From positions 1 through 64,000 of IMG/VR virus record IMGVR_UViG_3300002835_000094: a stretch of 64,000 nucleotides of DNA; one strand, given 5' to 3'. Positions 47,567 through 55,713 of this stretch are shown piece by piece. The first letter of the stretch is position 1. Each line of letters begins with the position of its first letter. The stretch is from a virus. Both the position numbers and the translations under genes were made by a program. The notes under the pieces are model-generated. The model made no database searches and was not told the DNA's origin. It saw only the letters and a list, made by a program, of their open reading frames with translations.

Positions 47567-48108
47567 ACTACAAATTAAAGAAATGGCAAGATTTTGAAAC
47601 TTCGTACTTAACTACATTTGGTAACGAAGTTCCTATCTTTGCCCCTTCTGTTTTTCATGAACATCGTGGAGAGATTTTTACCACATATCATGACGAGTTG
47701 CATCCCGTAAACTCAGTCTTACCTAAAGATTTACATTTTCACAGCAGATTCAGTAAGTCTTATAAAAATGTGCTTAGAGGCTTGCACTACGATACTAAAA
47801 CATATAAGTTGGTACAAGCATTAGTTGGTGACATATATTTGGTAGTGTTGGATGTAAGAGAAGGATCAGAGACATATGGCAAATATGAATCTTATATCTT
47901 ATCTGAAAAGCACAGGCATCAAGTTTTAATACCGCCGGGGTTCGCTAATGGTCATTATGCATTGACTGATTGCATCTTTCATTATTACCTATTCTATAAA
48001 GGCGAGTACTATGATGTGAAGGATCAGGGAGTCATAAAATTTAATGATCCTAGATTTAATTTAGAGTGGCCCACCACAACGCCCTTATTACAAGAACGAG
48101 ACAAATAA
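47563..48108 (+). CDS. rmlC-like: dTDP-4-dehydrorhamnose 3,5-epimerase-like (RmlC-type cupin)
   Basis: This 181-residue protein has the RmlC landmarks: FHEHRGEIFTTYHD, SRFSKSYKNVLRGLHYD with catalytic-type His75, GDIYLVVLDVREGSETYG and IPPGFANGHYAL. RmlC epimerises C3 and C5 of a 4-keto-6-deoxy nucleotide sugar. Length equals that of bacterial RmlC (about 180). No RmlA, RmlB or RmlD is recognisable nearby; the NAD-dependent epimerases downstream could be partners. It may instead be a single-position epimerase for another keto-sugar. It overlaps the upstream stop by 4 bases and lies 6 bases before the ThDP E1-alpha gene. Confidence 0.85.
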   Translation: MNYKLKKWQDFETSYLTTFGNEVPIFAPSVFHEHRGEIFTTYHDELHPVNSVLPKDLHFHSRFSKSYKNVLRGLHYDTKTYKLVQALVGDIYLVVLDVREGSETYGKYESYILSEKHRHQVLIPPGFANGHYALTDCIFHYYLFYKGEYYDVKDQGVIKFNDPRFNLEWPTTTPLLQERDK

Positions 48109-48114
48109 ACATCT

Positions 48115-48744
48115 ATGATTAAAAACTTGCAAAATTATCCAATAGTTAGAGATATTGGATTTACTGAAAATGACCTTATTGATTTTGAACTTAAGATCAT
48201 AGACCATTGGGAAAATGCCAAAATCAGAGGCCCGGTACATTTGAGTAATGGTAATGAGAATCCATTAATTGAAATTTTTAAAAGAATAGATAAAAATGAT
48301 TGGGTTTTTAGTACATGGAGATCCCATTATCACGCACTTTTAAAAGGTCTTGATACTAGTTGGCTTGAAGAAGAAATACTTAAAGGAAAATCAATTACAA
48401 TATGCAATCATGAAGAAAAGTTTTATTCGTCTGCTATCGTGGCATCAACATTATCTATAGCATTGGGTGTAGCTCAATCAATTAAATTAGATAATAAACA
48501 AGAAAAGGTCTGGTGTTTCATCGGTGATATGTGTTTTGAAACTGGTGCATTTTATGAGGTGCACAAGTACGCTAGAAATTTTGATTTACCTTTATACTTT
48601 GTCGTTGAAGATAATGGAATTTCAACTTACACACCGACAGTTAAAACATGGAATGTGCAACGTGACATACCCGATGATGTAATTTACTACACATACAAAT
48701 CAAAATACCCGCATTATGGCTCTGGTAAATGGATCGCATTTTAA
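48115..48744 (+). CDS. Thiamine-diphosphate enzyme, E1-alpha-type subunit (ThDP-binding half)
   Basis: This 209-residue protein matches the alpha subunit of 2-oxo-acid/acetoin dehydrogenase E1. FSTWRSHYHALLKGLD matches the conserved R-x-H-x-HALA region, SSAIVASTLSIALGVAQ the glycine-rich helix region, and G137-D138-M...E165-D166-N167 the ThDP/Mg motif with the expected 30-residue spacing. It is shorter than bacterial E1-alpha (about 320-360). A separate beta-type half lies 6 kb downstream (54305). It lacks any lipoyl/E2 partner in the window. A carboligase or decarboxylase role in making an unusual sugar is inferred. The last 29 bases overlap the next gene. Confidence 0.75.
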   Translation: MIKNLQNYPIVRDIGFTENDLIDFELKIIDHWENAKIRGPVHLSNGNENPLIEIFKRIDKNDWVFSTWRSHYHALLKGLDTSWLEEEILKGKSITICNHEEKFYSSAIVASTLSIALGVAQSIKLDNKQEKVWCFIGDMCFETGAFYEVHKYARNFDLPLYFVVEDNGISTYTPTVKTWNVQRDIPDDVIYYTYKSKYPHYGSGKWIAF

Positions 48745-50155
48745 GTTTGTATACACGCATTGGTTAAAAACACCGCGTGGCAATTTTCCTATAGCCAATG
48801 GTATACATCCCGAAGGTATTAAACAATACTATAAATTCTACAATGAAACAATTCAGGTAGGATTTGGAAGCCAAGAGAACCTAGAAAAAAAGATTCTTGA
48901 AAAATATCCTGAATATGAAAATTTTTTCATGCTTGGGCATTCTTTATTGATGACATATTTAAATGAGTTTTTTATAGACACTTGTTTTGTCAACGAAAAT
49001 GAAATAAAAGACGATGACAATGTTTATTTCTACCCCATTGAAACTAACAAGGGTAATCATGTTCTGTACAATGATTATTGTGTTAATGTTGATGGATCGG
49101 AAACCAAATGTTCCTTTACAGATAGCTTACCGAAAAAAATAGTTTCATTACTCAAAACGAACAAAGTAAGGCTATTGATTTGTGGAATTCAAGATCCTTG
49201 CCATCATGATAGACACTTAGAATTTTTTATGTCAAATTTAGAAAAAGTTGGCATACCTAAAAATAATCCAATATTCATTGCTGGCAATAAGCAACTTGAT
49301 TCTGAATACAATACAGTCACTGGTATTTTGGCACTATATGAGGGTGGAAAATTATTCAGTCGGTACCCCCGACAGACACAATTGGGATATATATCTGATT
49401 TAGTTAGAGAGCAAGAGCTAACCGGTATACCCAGAACTAAACGTTTTTTATGCTTTAATAGGCATTATGGAAAAAGCCACAGGATTTATTTGGCTTATCT
49501 ATACTTGAAGCATAAACTATACGAAAACAGTTATTTTAGTTTTTTAGTTATCAATGATATCAATAACATTGCTAACAATTTTTACAACATAAAAAACATT
49601 TTGAACGGTTTAGATCAACTTAATATTAACAAATATATTGATGACTTAAAATCTAGAGTTCCGATTCAATTGGATACCCAGCATTTGTCATATAAAGAAT
49701 TATCTGGATTTGGTACAGTAGACAATTACAATAAAGATTTTTATAGTAGCACATATGTTCATATTGTAAGTGAAACATGTATGAACAACGAAAAATTTAC
49801 TCCTTTCTTTTCAGAAAAAACAGTAAGACCTTTTATGAATTTGCAGCCTTTCGTGTATTTCGGAGACTACCATGCATTAAAAACATTGAAAGATTTGGGC
49901 TTTAAAACTTTTTCTCCTTTTATTGATGAGTCATACGATGAAGAACCTGATCCATTAAAGAGAATGAAATTAGCAGGAGATCAGGTTATACAACTAAATA
50001 ATATGCCCATCAATCAACTTCACGAATGGTATTATTCAATTATTGATATTTTGGTTCACAACCAAAAACATCTTCAAACATTTTCTCATTATGAAGTTTT
50101 CAAACAGGTGATTAAGGACGCCGGAATAATATATAAAAATGAATTTACAAAATAA
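48716..50155 (+). CDS. Putative glycosyltransferase-like protein of the EK-T-x-RP family (paralogue of 46151-47566)
   Basis: This 479-residue protein shares the C-terminal half of the gene at 46151: RFLCFNRHYGKSHRIYLAYL near residue 243, E367-K368-T369 in SEKTVRPFMNLQPF, LGFKTFSPFIDESYD and WYYSIIDILVHNQKHL. The N-terminal 230 residues differ from the partner, so the acceptor side has probably changed while a donor-binding half was kept. The only in-frame ATG near the start (48716) lies 29 bases inside the E1-alpha gene. No Shine-Dalgarno is obvious, so coupling is likely. The family assignment to glycosyltransferases is inferred from the EKT/RP motif only. Confidence 0.45.
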   Translation: MALVNGSHFKFVYTHWLKTPRGNFPIANGIHPEGIKQYYKFYNETIQVGFGSQENLEKKILEKYPEYENFFMLGHSLLMTYLNEFFIDTCFVNENEIKDDDNVYFYPIETNKGNHVLYNDYCVNVDGSETKCSFTDSLPKKIVSLLKTNKVRLLICGIQDPCHHDRHLEFFMSNLEKVGIPKNNPIFIAGNKQLDSEYNTVTGILALYEGGKLFSRYPRQTQLGYISDLVREQELTGIPRTKRFLCFNRHYGKSHRIYLAYLYLKHKLYENSYFSFLVINDINNIANNFYNIKNILNGLDQLNINKYIDDLKSRVPIQLDTQHLSYKELSGFGTVDNYNKDFYSSTYVHIVSETCMNNEKFTPFFSEKTVRPFMNLQPFVYFGDYHALKTLKDLGFKTFSPFIDESYDEEPDPLKRMKLAGDQVIQLNNMPINQLHEWYYSIIDILVHNQKHLQTFSHYEVFKQVIKDAGIIYKNEFTK

Positions 50156-51128
50156 AAATGTTGTTGTTACTGGAGCTAACGGATTAGTTGGACTACCGAC
50201 CGTTGAAAAATTATTAAATGAAAATGTTAGCAAAATTTACGCAGTTGACTTACGGTTTAATCAAGAATTAATCGCATTACAACAGTTAAATCCTGACATT
50301 ATTGAATTAGTTCAAACTGATTTGTGCTATTTGACCAACTGCGAGAACCTATTTAAAAATAAAAATATACATGTTGTTTTACACTTAGCAGGCATCAAGG
50401 GATCGCCCCAGAGAACAAAAACATCGCCGGCAGATTATATGTTTCCTATGCTAATGTTTAATACGAATATTTTTAAAGCAGCATTTGAAGCAAATGTTGA
50501 ATGGCTAGTATACATGTCAAGTGTGGGCGTATATGCTCCGGCAGATGTGATGGTTGAAGATACTGTTTGGGAAACAATGCCTAGCAAAAATGATTGGCAT
50601 CCGGGTTGGGCAAAACGCATAGGAGAGTTGGCGTTAGATGCTCTAAAGATTCAGTATAATTTTGATAGATATACTATCATTCGCCCCTCTAACATTTATG
50701 GAAAGAATGACAACTTCGCACAAGATGCCACAGTAATAAGTTCAAATATTTGGAAACTATTTAATACTGACAAAATGATTTGTTGGGGCGATGGGTCCGC
50801 GAAACGAGACTTCGTTTTCGGTGATGATGTAGCACAAGCTGCGATTGACACAGTTAAAAAAGAAGTAAAAGATACTATAAACTTTGGTTGTGGTAAAGCA
50901 GTATCAATAAAAGAAACAATTGAAACTATAGTAGAAGTCTATGAAAAATTAACCGGAACAAGAAAAGAAATTATTTGGGATACTACTAAACCAAATGGTG
51001 ATTTGCTTAGATGTTTGTCGGCTGACAAGCAAGTGCAGTATGGCATAGTGCCGAAAACATCCCTTAAGGATGGCATAGAACATACTGTAAAAAAGTATCA
51101 ACAAAAACACTTAAATGAGGAATTATGA
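50139..51128 (+). CDS. NAD-dependent epimerase/dehydratase (extended SDR) lacking the catalytic Tyr
   Basis: This 329-residue protein has the Rossmann motif G12-A-N-G15-L-V-G18 (VVVTGANGLVG), LHLAGIKGS, VYMSSVGVYAP with the Ser region, RPSNIYGKNDNF and WGDGSAKRDFVFGDDVAQAA. These are all typical of nucleotide-sugar epimerase/dehydratases. At the Y-x-x-x-K site the sequence is P155-G-W-A-K159 (DWHPGWAKRIGEL), so Lys is kept and Tyr is replaced by Pro. Members with Y-G-W-A-K-R are common, so this copy may be altered or inactive. It overlaps the upstream stop by 17 bases and the next SDR by 4 bases. Confidence 0.8.
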   Translation: MNLQNKNVVVTGANGLVGLPTVEKLLNENVSKIYAVDLRFNQELIALQQLNPDIIELVQTDLCYLTNCENLFKNKNIHVVLHLAGIKGSPQRTKTSPADYMFPMLMFNTNIFKAAFEANVEWLVYMSSVGVYAPADVMVEDTVWETMPSKNDWHPGWAKRIGELALDALKIQYNFDRYTIIRPSNIYGKNDNFAQDATVISSNIWKLFNTDKMICWGDGSAKRDFVFGDDVAQAAIDTVKKEVKDTINFGCGKAVSIKETIETIVEVYEKLTGTRKEIIWDTTKPNGDLLRCLSADKQVQYGIVPKTSLKDGIEHTVKKYQQKHLNEEL

Positions 51129-52117
51129 ATAAAAACAGTAGAATATTATTAACAGGCGTGAGTGGTTTTATAGGCTCAAATATTTTAAAACTACTTCATC
51201 AAAAAGGCTACACTAATATTGTAACCACAACATTTTCTAGAGAACCAAAATTTGATTTTGATGGCTCTAAAAATATAACTAACCTTAAAGGTGATTTGCG
51301 AGATGCAGAATTTTGCAATGAAATCACTAAAGACATAGATGTGGTTATACATTGTTCAGCGAACACATCTAACGCATTGGATACAAAAGTAAATCCATTG
51401 TTACATGTAACACCCAATGTGGAAATGAATACAAATCTTTTGGAACAAAGTTGGAGAAACAAAGTTAAAAAGTTTGTGTTCATAAGTTCTAATACTACAT
51501 ATCCCGATTTGAAGGACGGCTATTGCGCTGAAGACCTTGATATTCACAAGACAGATTTAGTTCCCATATACAAAGCTGTAGGTGGAATGAAAAGATATGG
51601 TGAGCAACTTTGCGAGTTCTTTTCCAATCAAATCCATGATCCAATGCAATGTGTCATCATTAGGCCTAGCAATGCGTTTGGTCCCAATGATAAGTTTGAT
51701 TATGAAAAGTGTCACGTTACTCCAGCTAATATAAGAAAAGTTGCAGACAATCTTAATCCTATACCAGTATGGGGCGACGGCACTGAAGTCCGTGATTTGT
51801 TGTATGTTGAAGATATGGCTGAAGGTATTATTTTTGTTGCTGAAAAAGTAGACAAATACGACATATACAATGTATGTTATGGTGAAGGGTATACCGTAAA
51901 TGAAATATTAGATACCTTGAAAAAGATAGAAAACAACAATAATCCTGTTGAATATGTAAACAACAAGGCTCCTATGATACCGAAAAGATTGTTGTCATCT
52001 AAGAAAATCAATCAATTAGGCTGGACTCCCAAGTTCACAATTGAAGAGGGGTTGAAATTAACTCTAGATTGGTACAAAGCTAACAAAAATTTATTCAATC
52101 CAAACAGTAAGCCGTAA
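51125..52117 (+). CDS. NAD-dependent epimerase/dehydratase (extended SDR), second of three
   Basis: This 330-residue enzyme has a Rossmann motif (RILLTGVSGFIGSNILKLL), FISSNTTYPD, IIRPSNAFGPND and VPVWGDGTEVRDLLYVEDMA-type segments. The Y-x-x-x-K site is V152-G-G-M-K156; a Tyr lies three residues earlier (Y149-x6-K156). In related proteins with a VGWMKRY segment the Tyr is also displaced, so the loss is less telling than in the preceding gene. It probably works on a nucleotide sugar with its two SDR neighbours. Start overlaps the upstream stop (ATGA). Confidence 0.8.
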   Translation: MNKNSRILLTGVSGFIGSNILKLLHQKGYTNIVTTTFSREPKFDFDGSKNITNLKGDLRDAEFCNEITKDIDVVIHCSANTSNALDTKVNPLLHVTPNVEMNTNLLEQSWRNKVKKFVFISSNTTYPDLKDGYCAEDLDIHKTDLVPIYKAVGGMKRYGEQLCEFFSNQIHDPMQCVIIRPSNAFGPNDKFDYEKCHVTPANIRKVADNLNPIPVWGDGTEVRDLLYVEDMAEGIIFVAEKVDKYDIYNVCYGEGYTVNEILDTLKKIENNNNPVEYVNNKAPMIPKRLLSSKKINQLGWTPKFTIEEGLKLTLDWYKANKNLFNPNSKP

Positions 52118-52125
52118 ATACTGCT

Positions 52126-53061
52126 ATGAAGGTTTTAATTACAGGCGGCGCCGGCTATTTGGGCTCTACTATGGCCGAATACTTTTTACAGCAACAGTAT
52201 GAAGTTACGGTTTTGGACAACTTAATGTACAAGCAACTTAGCTTGTTGCATCTATTCAAGCATGAAAAATTTAAGTTTGTTCAAGGTGATGTGCGTAATA
52301 CCGAATTGCTAAAAGAACTGGTTACTACACATGATATAGTGATTCCGTTAGCAGCGATTGTTGGCATGCCTGCATGCAAATCCAATCCAGAGCTTACGGT
52401 TGATGTTAATTATAAACAAATCAAAAACATCGTGGATTGGTTAAGTAACGATCAGAAATTGATAATACCCAATACAAACAGTCAATATGGATCTAGCGAT
52501 TCAATTATTACTGAAGATAGCCCATTCAAGCCGTTAAGTCTATATGCGCAGACAAAGTGCGATGCTGAACAATATGTGCTAGATAAAAGTAATGGTATTG
52601 TATTGCGTTTGGCTACCGTATTTGGTGTTAGCCCTCGTATGAGACAGGATTTATTGGTCAATGACTTTGTTTATAAATCAGTCACAGATGGTTACCTAGT
52701 ATTGTTTGAGGCAAACTTCAAAAGAAATTATATACATGTGCAAGACATAGCTCAAACATTTTTGTTCATGGTATCCAATTATAATATTTGCAACCATAAT
52801 GTATATAATGTTGGGTTGTCTGATGCTAACTTAAGCAAGTTAGAATTAGCAAATAAGATAAAAGAACATGTCCCGTCTTTGGTAATCAAGCAGGATGAGT
52901 TCAAAGAAGATTTTGATAAGAGAAATTATATTGTTAGTAATCAAAAACTAGAAAGTTTGGGTTGGAGACCAAGTTTTAGTTTAGATTATGGAATCCAACA
53001 ATTAATTAGTGCATATCAAATGACGATAAATCACAATAATAGAAACTTTACAAACTTATGA
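52126..53061 (+). CDS. NAD-dependent nucleotide-sugar epimerase/dehydratase (extended SDR), third of three, intact catalytic triad
   Basis: This 311-residue protein has KVLITGGAGYLGSTMAEY as the NAD site, DVRNTELLKELV after the second strand, NTNSQYGSS with the Ser region, and an intact Y140-A-Q-T-K144. YIHVQDIAQTFLFMV and SLGWRPSFSLDYGI are typical of the C-terminal substrate domain. Of the three adjacent SDRs it is the one with a clear catalytic Tyr and Lys. It starts 8 bases after the second SDR and overlaps the next gene by 4 bases. Confidence 0.88.
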   Translation: MKVLITGGAGYLGSTMAEYFLQQQYEVTVLDNLMYKQLSLLHLFKHEKFKFVQGDVRNTELLKELVTTHDIVIPLAAIVGMPACKSNPELTVDVNYKQIKNIVDWLSNDQKLIIPNTNSQYGSSDSIITEDSPFKPLSLYAQTKCDAEQYVLDKSNGIVLRLATVFGVSPRMRQDLLVNDFVYKSVTDGYLVLFEANFKRNYIHVQDIAQTFLFMVSNYNICNHNVYNVGLSDANLSKLELANKIKEHVPSLVIKQDEFKEDFDKRNYIVSNQKLESLGWRPSFSLDYGIQQLISAYQMTINHNNRNFTNL

Positions 53062-53483
53062 AACAGCGCCGATATCTACATTCACTTGGTGATTTAATTG
53101 ACCGTTTAAGTATTGTTCAACTTAAAGAAGTGTTTATACCCGAACATAAAGAAGCATATTCTCAAGAAATTGCAGATATTGTACACGATATACAAATGAT
53201 TTTAGATGAGAATAATGGTGTAATTACTGCTGAAACAATACGAGCAGTAGTTGTTGTGTCTCAAATGAACTTGCATATTTGGCATAATGAAAGTAATTAT
53301 CGGCGTGGAATTAAAGATGGTAATAATCTAGAGTTAACTCATGGATTAAATGGTATACGAAATACAGCTAAAAATGTAATTCAAGAAGCGATTGGTGGCA
53401 GAAAAGATTACAAAGTAGATTGTTTAGCAGCCGAATTTAAAGACTGGGAAATCAGTTGGAGTCAACGAGATCAAAATGTTTAA
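53058..53483 (+). CDS. Helical protein of unknown function in the sugar cassette
   Basis: This 141-residue protein is predicted all-helical: LGDLIDRLSIVQLKEVFIPE, then long helices with NLHIWHNESNYRRGI and LTHGLNGIRNTAKNVIQEAI. The LIDxLSI opening and an IWHxExxxR-like segment recall DUF4254-type proteins found beside glycosyltransferases in bacteria, but I cannot confirm this by eye. It overlaps the third SDR by 4 bases and the next SGNH gene by 8 bases, so it is an integral cassette member. Confidence 0.45.
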   Translation: MKQRRYLHSLGDLIDRLSIVQLKEVFIPEHKEAYSQEIADIVHDIQMILDENNGVITAETIRAVVVVSQMNLHIWHNESNYRRGIKDGNNLELTHGLNGIRNTAKNVIQEAIGGRKDYKVDCLAAEFKDWEISWSQRDQNV

Positions 53484-54318
53484 AGTAAAACCAAATACTA
53501 ATATTAGGAAAGGGATAGCATTTGCTGGCTGTTCATTTACTTGGGGTCAAGGACTATATTATTACAGTAACTTACCTACATTAGATGAACCTGCACCGGA
53601 TGCATACAATGAGTCATTGTTAACTCAAGCACAATTTAATTTCAAAGATTCTGTGCGAGGCGCGAGATTAGTTGCGAATCATTTTAATACATTTGAAATA
53701 GTTCAGAAAAATAACGGCGGATCAAATGATTCAATTATGGGCTATTTTTATGAATTATTTCAGGGTGAAAAACCAATGGCTGACCGTAACTGTTACGGAT
53801 ACAATGAGGTAAAATACCTTGTGTACCAACTAACATACTGGACTCGGGATAAAAAACAAGTTATAGAAGATGGACATAACTTTACATTTTCTTGGCAAGA
53901 CTTATTGAACGACGGGTCGGTTGAGTCTATAAACTTTTTTAAATACATTAGAGATAAAAATTACACCTTTGATGAGTTATCAGCAAGATATATCCAACAC
54001 AGTTTGATGAAAGTAAAAAAGTTTTTAATGCATTTTGAAAGCAAGGGAATAAAAACTATAATTTATTCTTGGCCTGTAGACTTTGTACAGTATATCAAGC
54101 AAGATGAATGGTTGAACAAAAGATTTATGGAAATAAACTATAACAATCAAAAATACGATTGTATGGAAACGATGATGAAAGAAAATAGGAATTTGGTTAT
54201 TAATGGAGATACCGTTTTCTTTGAAGATCCTCCCAAAGATCATCATCCTTCATTAGAATGTCATCAAGTAATGGCAAAAAACATCATAGAAAAGTTGGAT
54301 CAATATGAGCGACAATAA
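53476..54318 (+). CDS. SGNH/GDSL-family hydrolase (3 of 4)
   Basis: This 280-residue protein has block I with G18-C19-S20 (IAFAGCSFTWGQGLYYYS), a Gly/Asn block (NNGGSNDSIMGYF) and a C-terminal D255-H-H257-P (DHHPSLECHQVMAKNI). The D-x-H spacing resembles that of the 54841 gene. It overlaps the helical protein by 8 bases and the E1-beta gene by 14 bases. Substrate is unknown; O-acyl removal or transfer on the glycan made by the cassette is the likely reading. Confidence 0.65.
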   Translation: MFKVKPNTNIRKGIAFAGCSFTWGQGLYYYSNLPTLDEPAPDAYNESLLTQAQFNFKDSVRGARLVANHFNTFEIVQKNNGGSNDSIMGYFYELFQGEKPMADRNCYGYNEVKYLVYQLTYWTRDKKQVIEDGHNFTFSWQDLLNDGSVESINFFKYIRDKNYTFDELSARYIQHSLMKVKKFLMHFESKGIKTIIYSWPVDFVQYIKQDEWLNKRFMEINYNNQKYDCMETMMKENRNLVINGDTVFFEDPPKDHHPSLECHQVMAKNIIEKLDQYERQ

Positions 54319-54844
54319 TTCTGTATATAAAGATGCATTGTCGTCAGTAATGACAGAATTGGGCACCAAGGGGGATACAATTTTTATTGGACAGCAGATA
54401 TTGTACGCTGGCAATCCAATGAGCACAACACTTAATAATGTGCCAAAAGAAAAAATGATAGAGCTTCCCGTAATGGAAGAAACTCAAATGGGAATGAGTT
54501 TGGGCATTGCAATGACAGGCAAAACTGTTATTACTTTTTATCCAAGATGGGATTTTATTATTTGTGCAGCCAATCAATTGATTAATCATGTAGACAAATA
54601 CGAACTTATGACCGGCCATAAAATTAATTTAATAATTAGATTGGGTAAAGGGTCAGATAAGCCACTAGATCCGGGTCATCAACATAAGGGTAATTATATT
54701 AATGAATTCAAAAACATGTGTAAAAATATTTCTTTTTATGATTTGACTTCATATAATTTGATTGAAAAATCTTATCTAGAGGCATATCAAAACGGCGGAG
54801 TGCATGTATTAGTAGAATACCCTGAATTATATTATGCATCATGA
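54305..54844 (+). CDS. Thiamine-diphosphate enzyme, E1-beta-type subunit (pyrimidine domain only)
   Basis: This 179-residue protein matches the N-terminal pyrimidine-binding domain of E1-beta. IELPVMEETQMGMSLGIAMT contains the Glu (E58) that contacts the ThDP aminopyrimidine, FYPRWDFIICAANQLINHVD matches the region after it, and PGHQHKGNYINEF follows near residue 120. Full E1-beta proteins are about 320-340 residues and end in a transketolase C-terminal domain; this one stops after the first domain. It should pair with the E1-alpha half at 48115 to build one active site. It overlaps both neighbouring SGNH genes. Confidence 0.72.
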   Translation: MSDNNSVYKDALSSVMTELGTKGDTIFIGQQILYAGNPMSTTLNNVPKEKMIELPVMEETQMGMSLGIAMTGKTVITFYPRWDFIICAANQLINHVDKYELMTGHKINLIIRLGKGSDKPLDPGHQHKGNYINEFKNMCKNISFYDLTSYNLIEKSYLEAYQNGGVHVLVEYPELYYAS

Positions 54845-55713
54845 GTTATAAAGGTTACGACTTATTTTACATCAATGGTAGCTCATATACTATGGGGGGC
54901 GGATTAGAAGATACCACTATCGCACCATGGAATGAAAAATGTTTAGAGGGCTACAAAACCTTGTATAATGTATCTTGGAGTGATACACGCACTGAAGCAA
55001 ATTATGGAGCCATGCTATCTAAACTGATTAACATACAATGTGTCAATGAAGCCGAGTGTGGGGGAGGATTGGATAGAGTCATAAGAATGACTTATGAATT
55101 TTTGGAAAAAAACTGGGATAATCGTCATAGATTATTTTTGTTTTTAGAAATGCCCGATCCCGGAAGAAGTGAACTGTATTACAATGACTGGGGCAAATAC
55201 TTTATTTGTAATTCAGAATTAAGCACACAAAAATTTGCATACGCTACTCCTTGCTATAATCCTCGCCCAGAAGGCGTAGATGATGTCCAAGAAGATTTTA
55301 AACACTACTTTGAAAAATTTCATAACACTTTTGAGTTTTGGAAAAAAATAAGCCGGGACATGATTGGATTATACTTGTTTTGTAAATCTAACAATATTGC
55401 AATAAAACTTATGCACGGTTATATGTATAAATTTTATGATAAGTTTTTCAATAAAAACGATTTATTTTATAGTAATATATTGGCATATTCAAGAGATAAT
55501 AATAAATTTGTTTGTGATGAAATTAAGGGATATTCTGATGATCCTCATCCAGGTTATTTTGCTCATCAAGAATATGCTAAAATGTTGAAAGATTGGCTTG
55601 ATCAAAATCTTGAAAATAGTCCTACAATAGATCAGACCTCCGAAGAAAATTTCAAACAAATGATGGCTGAGTTACAGGCAAGAGATCCCTTCCATTATGA
55701 AACAAGAAAATAA
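54841..55713 (+). CDS. SGNH/GDSL-family hydrolase-like protein (4 of 4)
   Basis: This 290-residue protein has block I G13-S14-S15 (LFYINGSSYTMGGG), where Ser14 replaces the Cys of the other three copies, NEAECGGGLDRVIRMTY as a Gly block, and D234-P-H236 (DDPHPGYFAHQEYAK) at the C-terminus. The order and spacing follow the gene at 53476. It lies directly behind the E1-beta half with a 4-base overlap and overlaps the next radical SAM gene by 17 bases. Confidence 0.58.
   Translation: MSYKGYDLFYINGSSYTMGGGLEDTTIAPWNEKCLEGYKTLYNVSWSDTRTEANYGAMLSKLINIQCVNEAECGGGLDRVIRMTYEFLEKNWDNRHRLFLFLEMPDPGRSELYYNDWGKYFICNSELSTQKFAYATPCYNPRPEGVDDVQEDFKHYFEKFHNTFEFWKKISRDMIGLYLFCKSNNIAIKLMHGYMYKFYDKFFNKNDLFYSNILAYSRDNNKFVCDEIKGYSDDPHPGYFAHQEYAKMLKDWLDQNLENSPTIDQTSEENFKQMMAELQARDPFHYETRK

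Noticed and set aside
48716-48744. Frameshift or gene fusion between E1-alpha and the following gene
   Set aside because: E1-alpha ends where its ThDP domain should end, and the downstream protein has its own paralogue at 46151. A 29-base overlap is explained by coupling.
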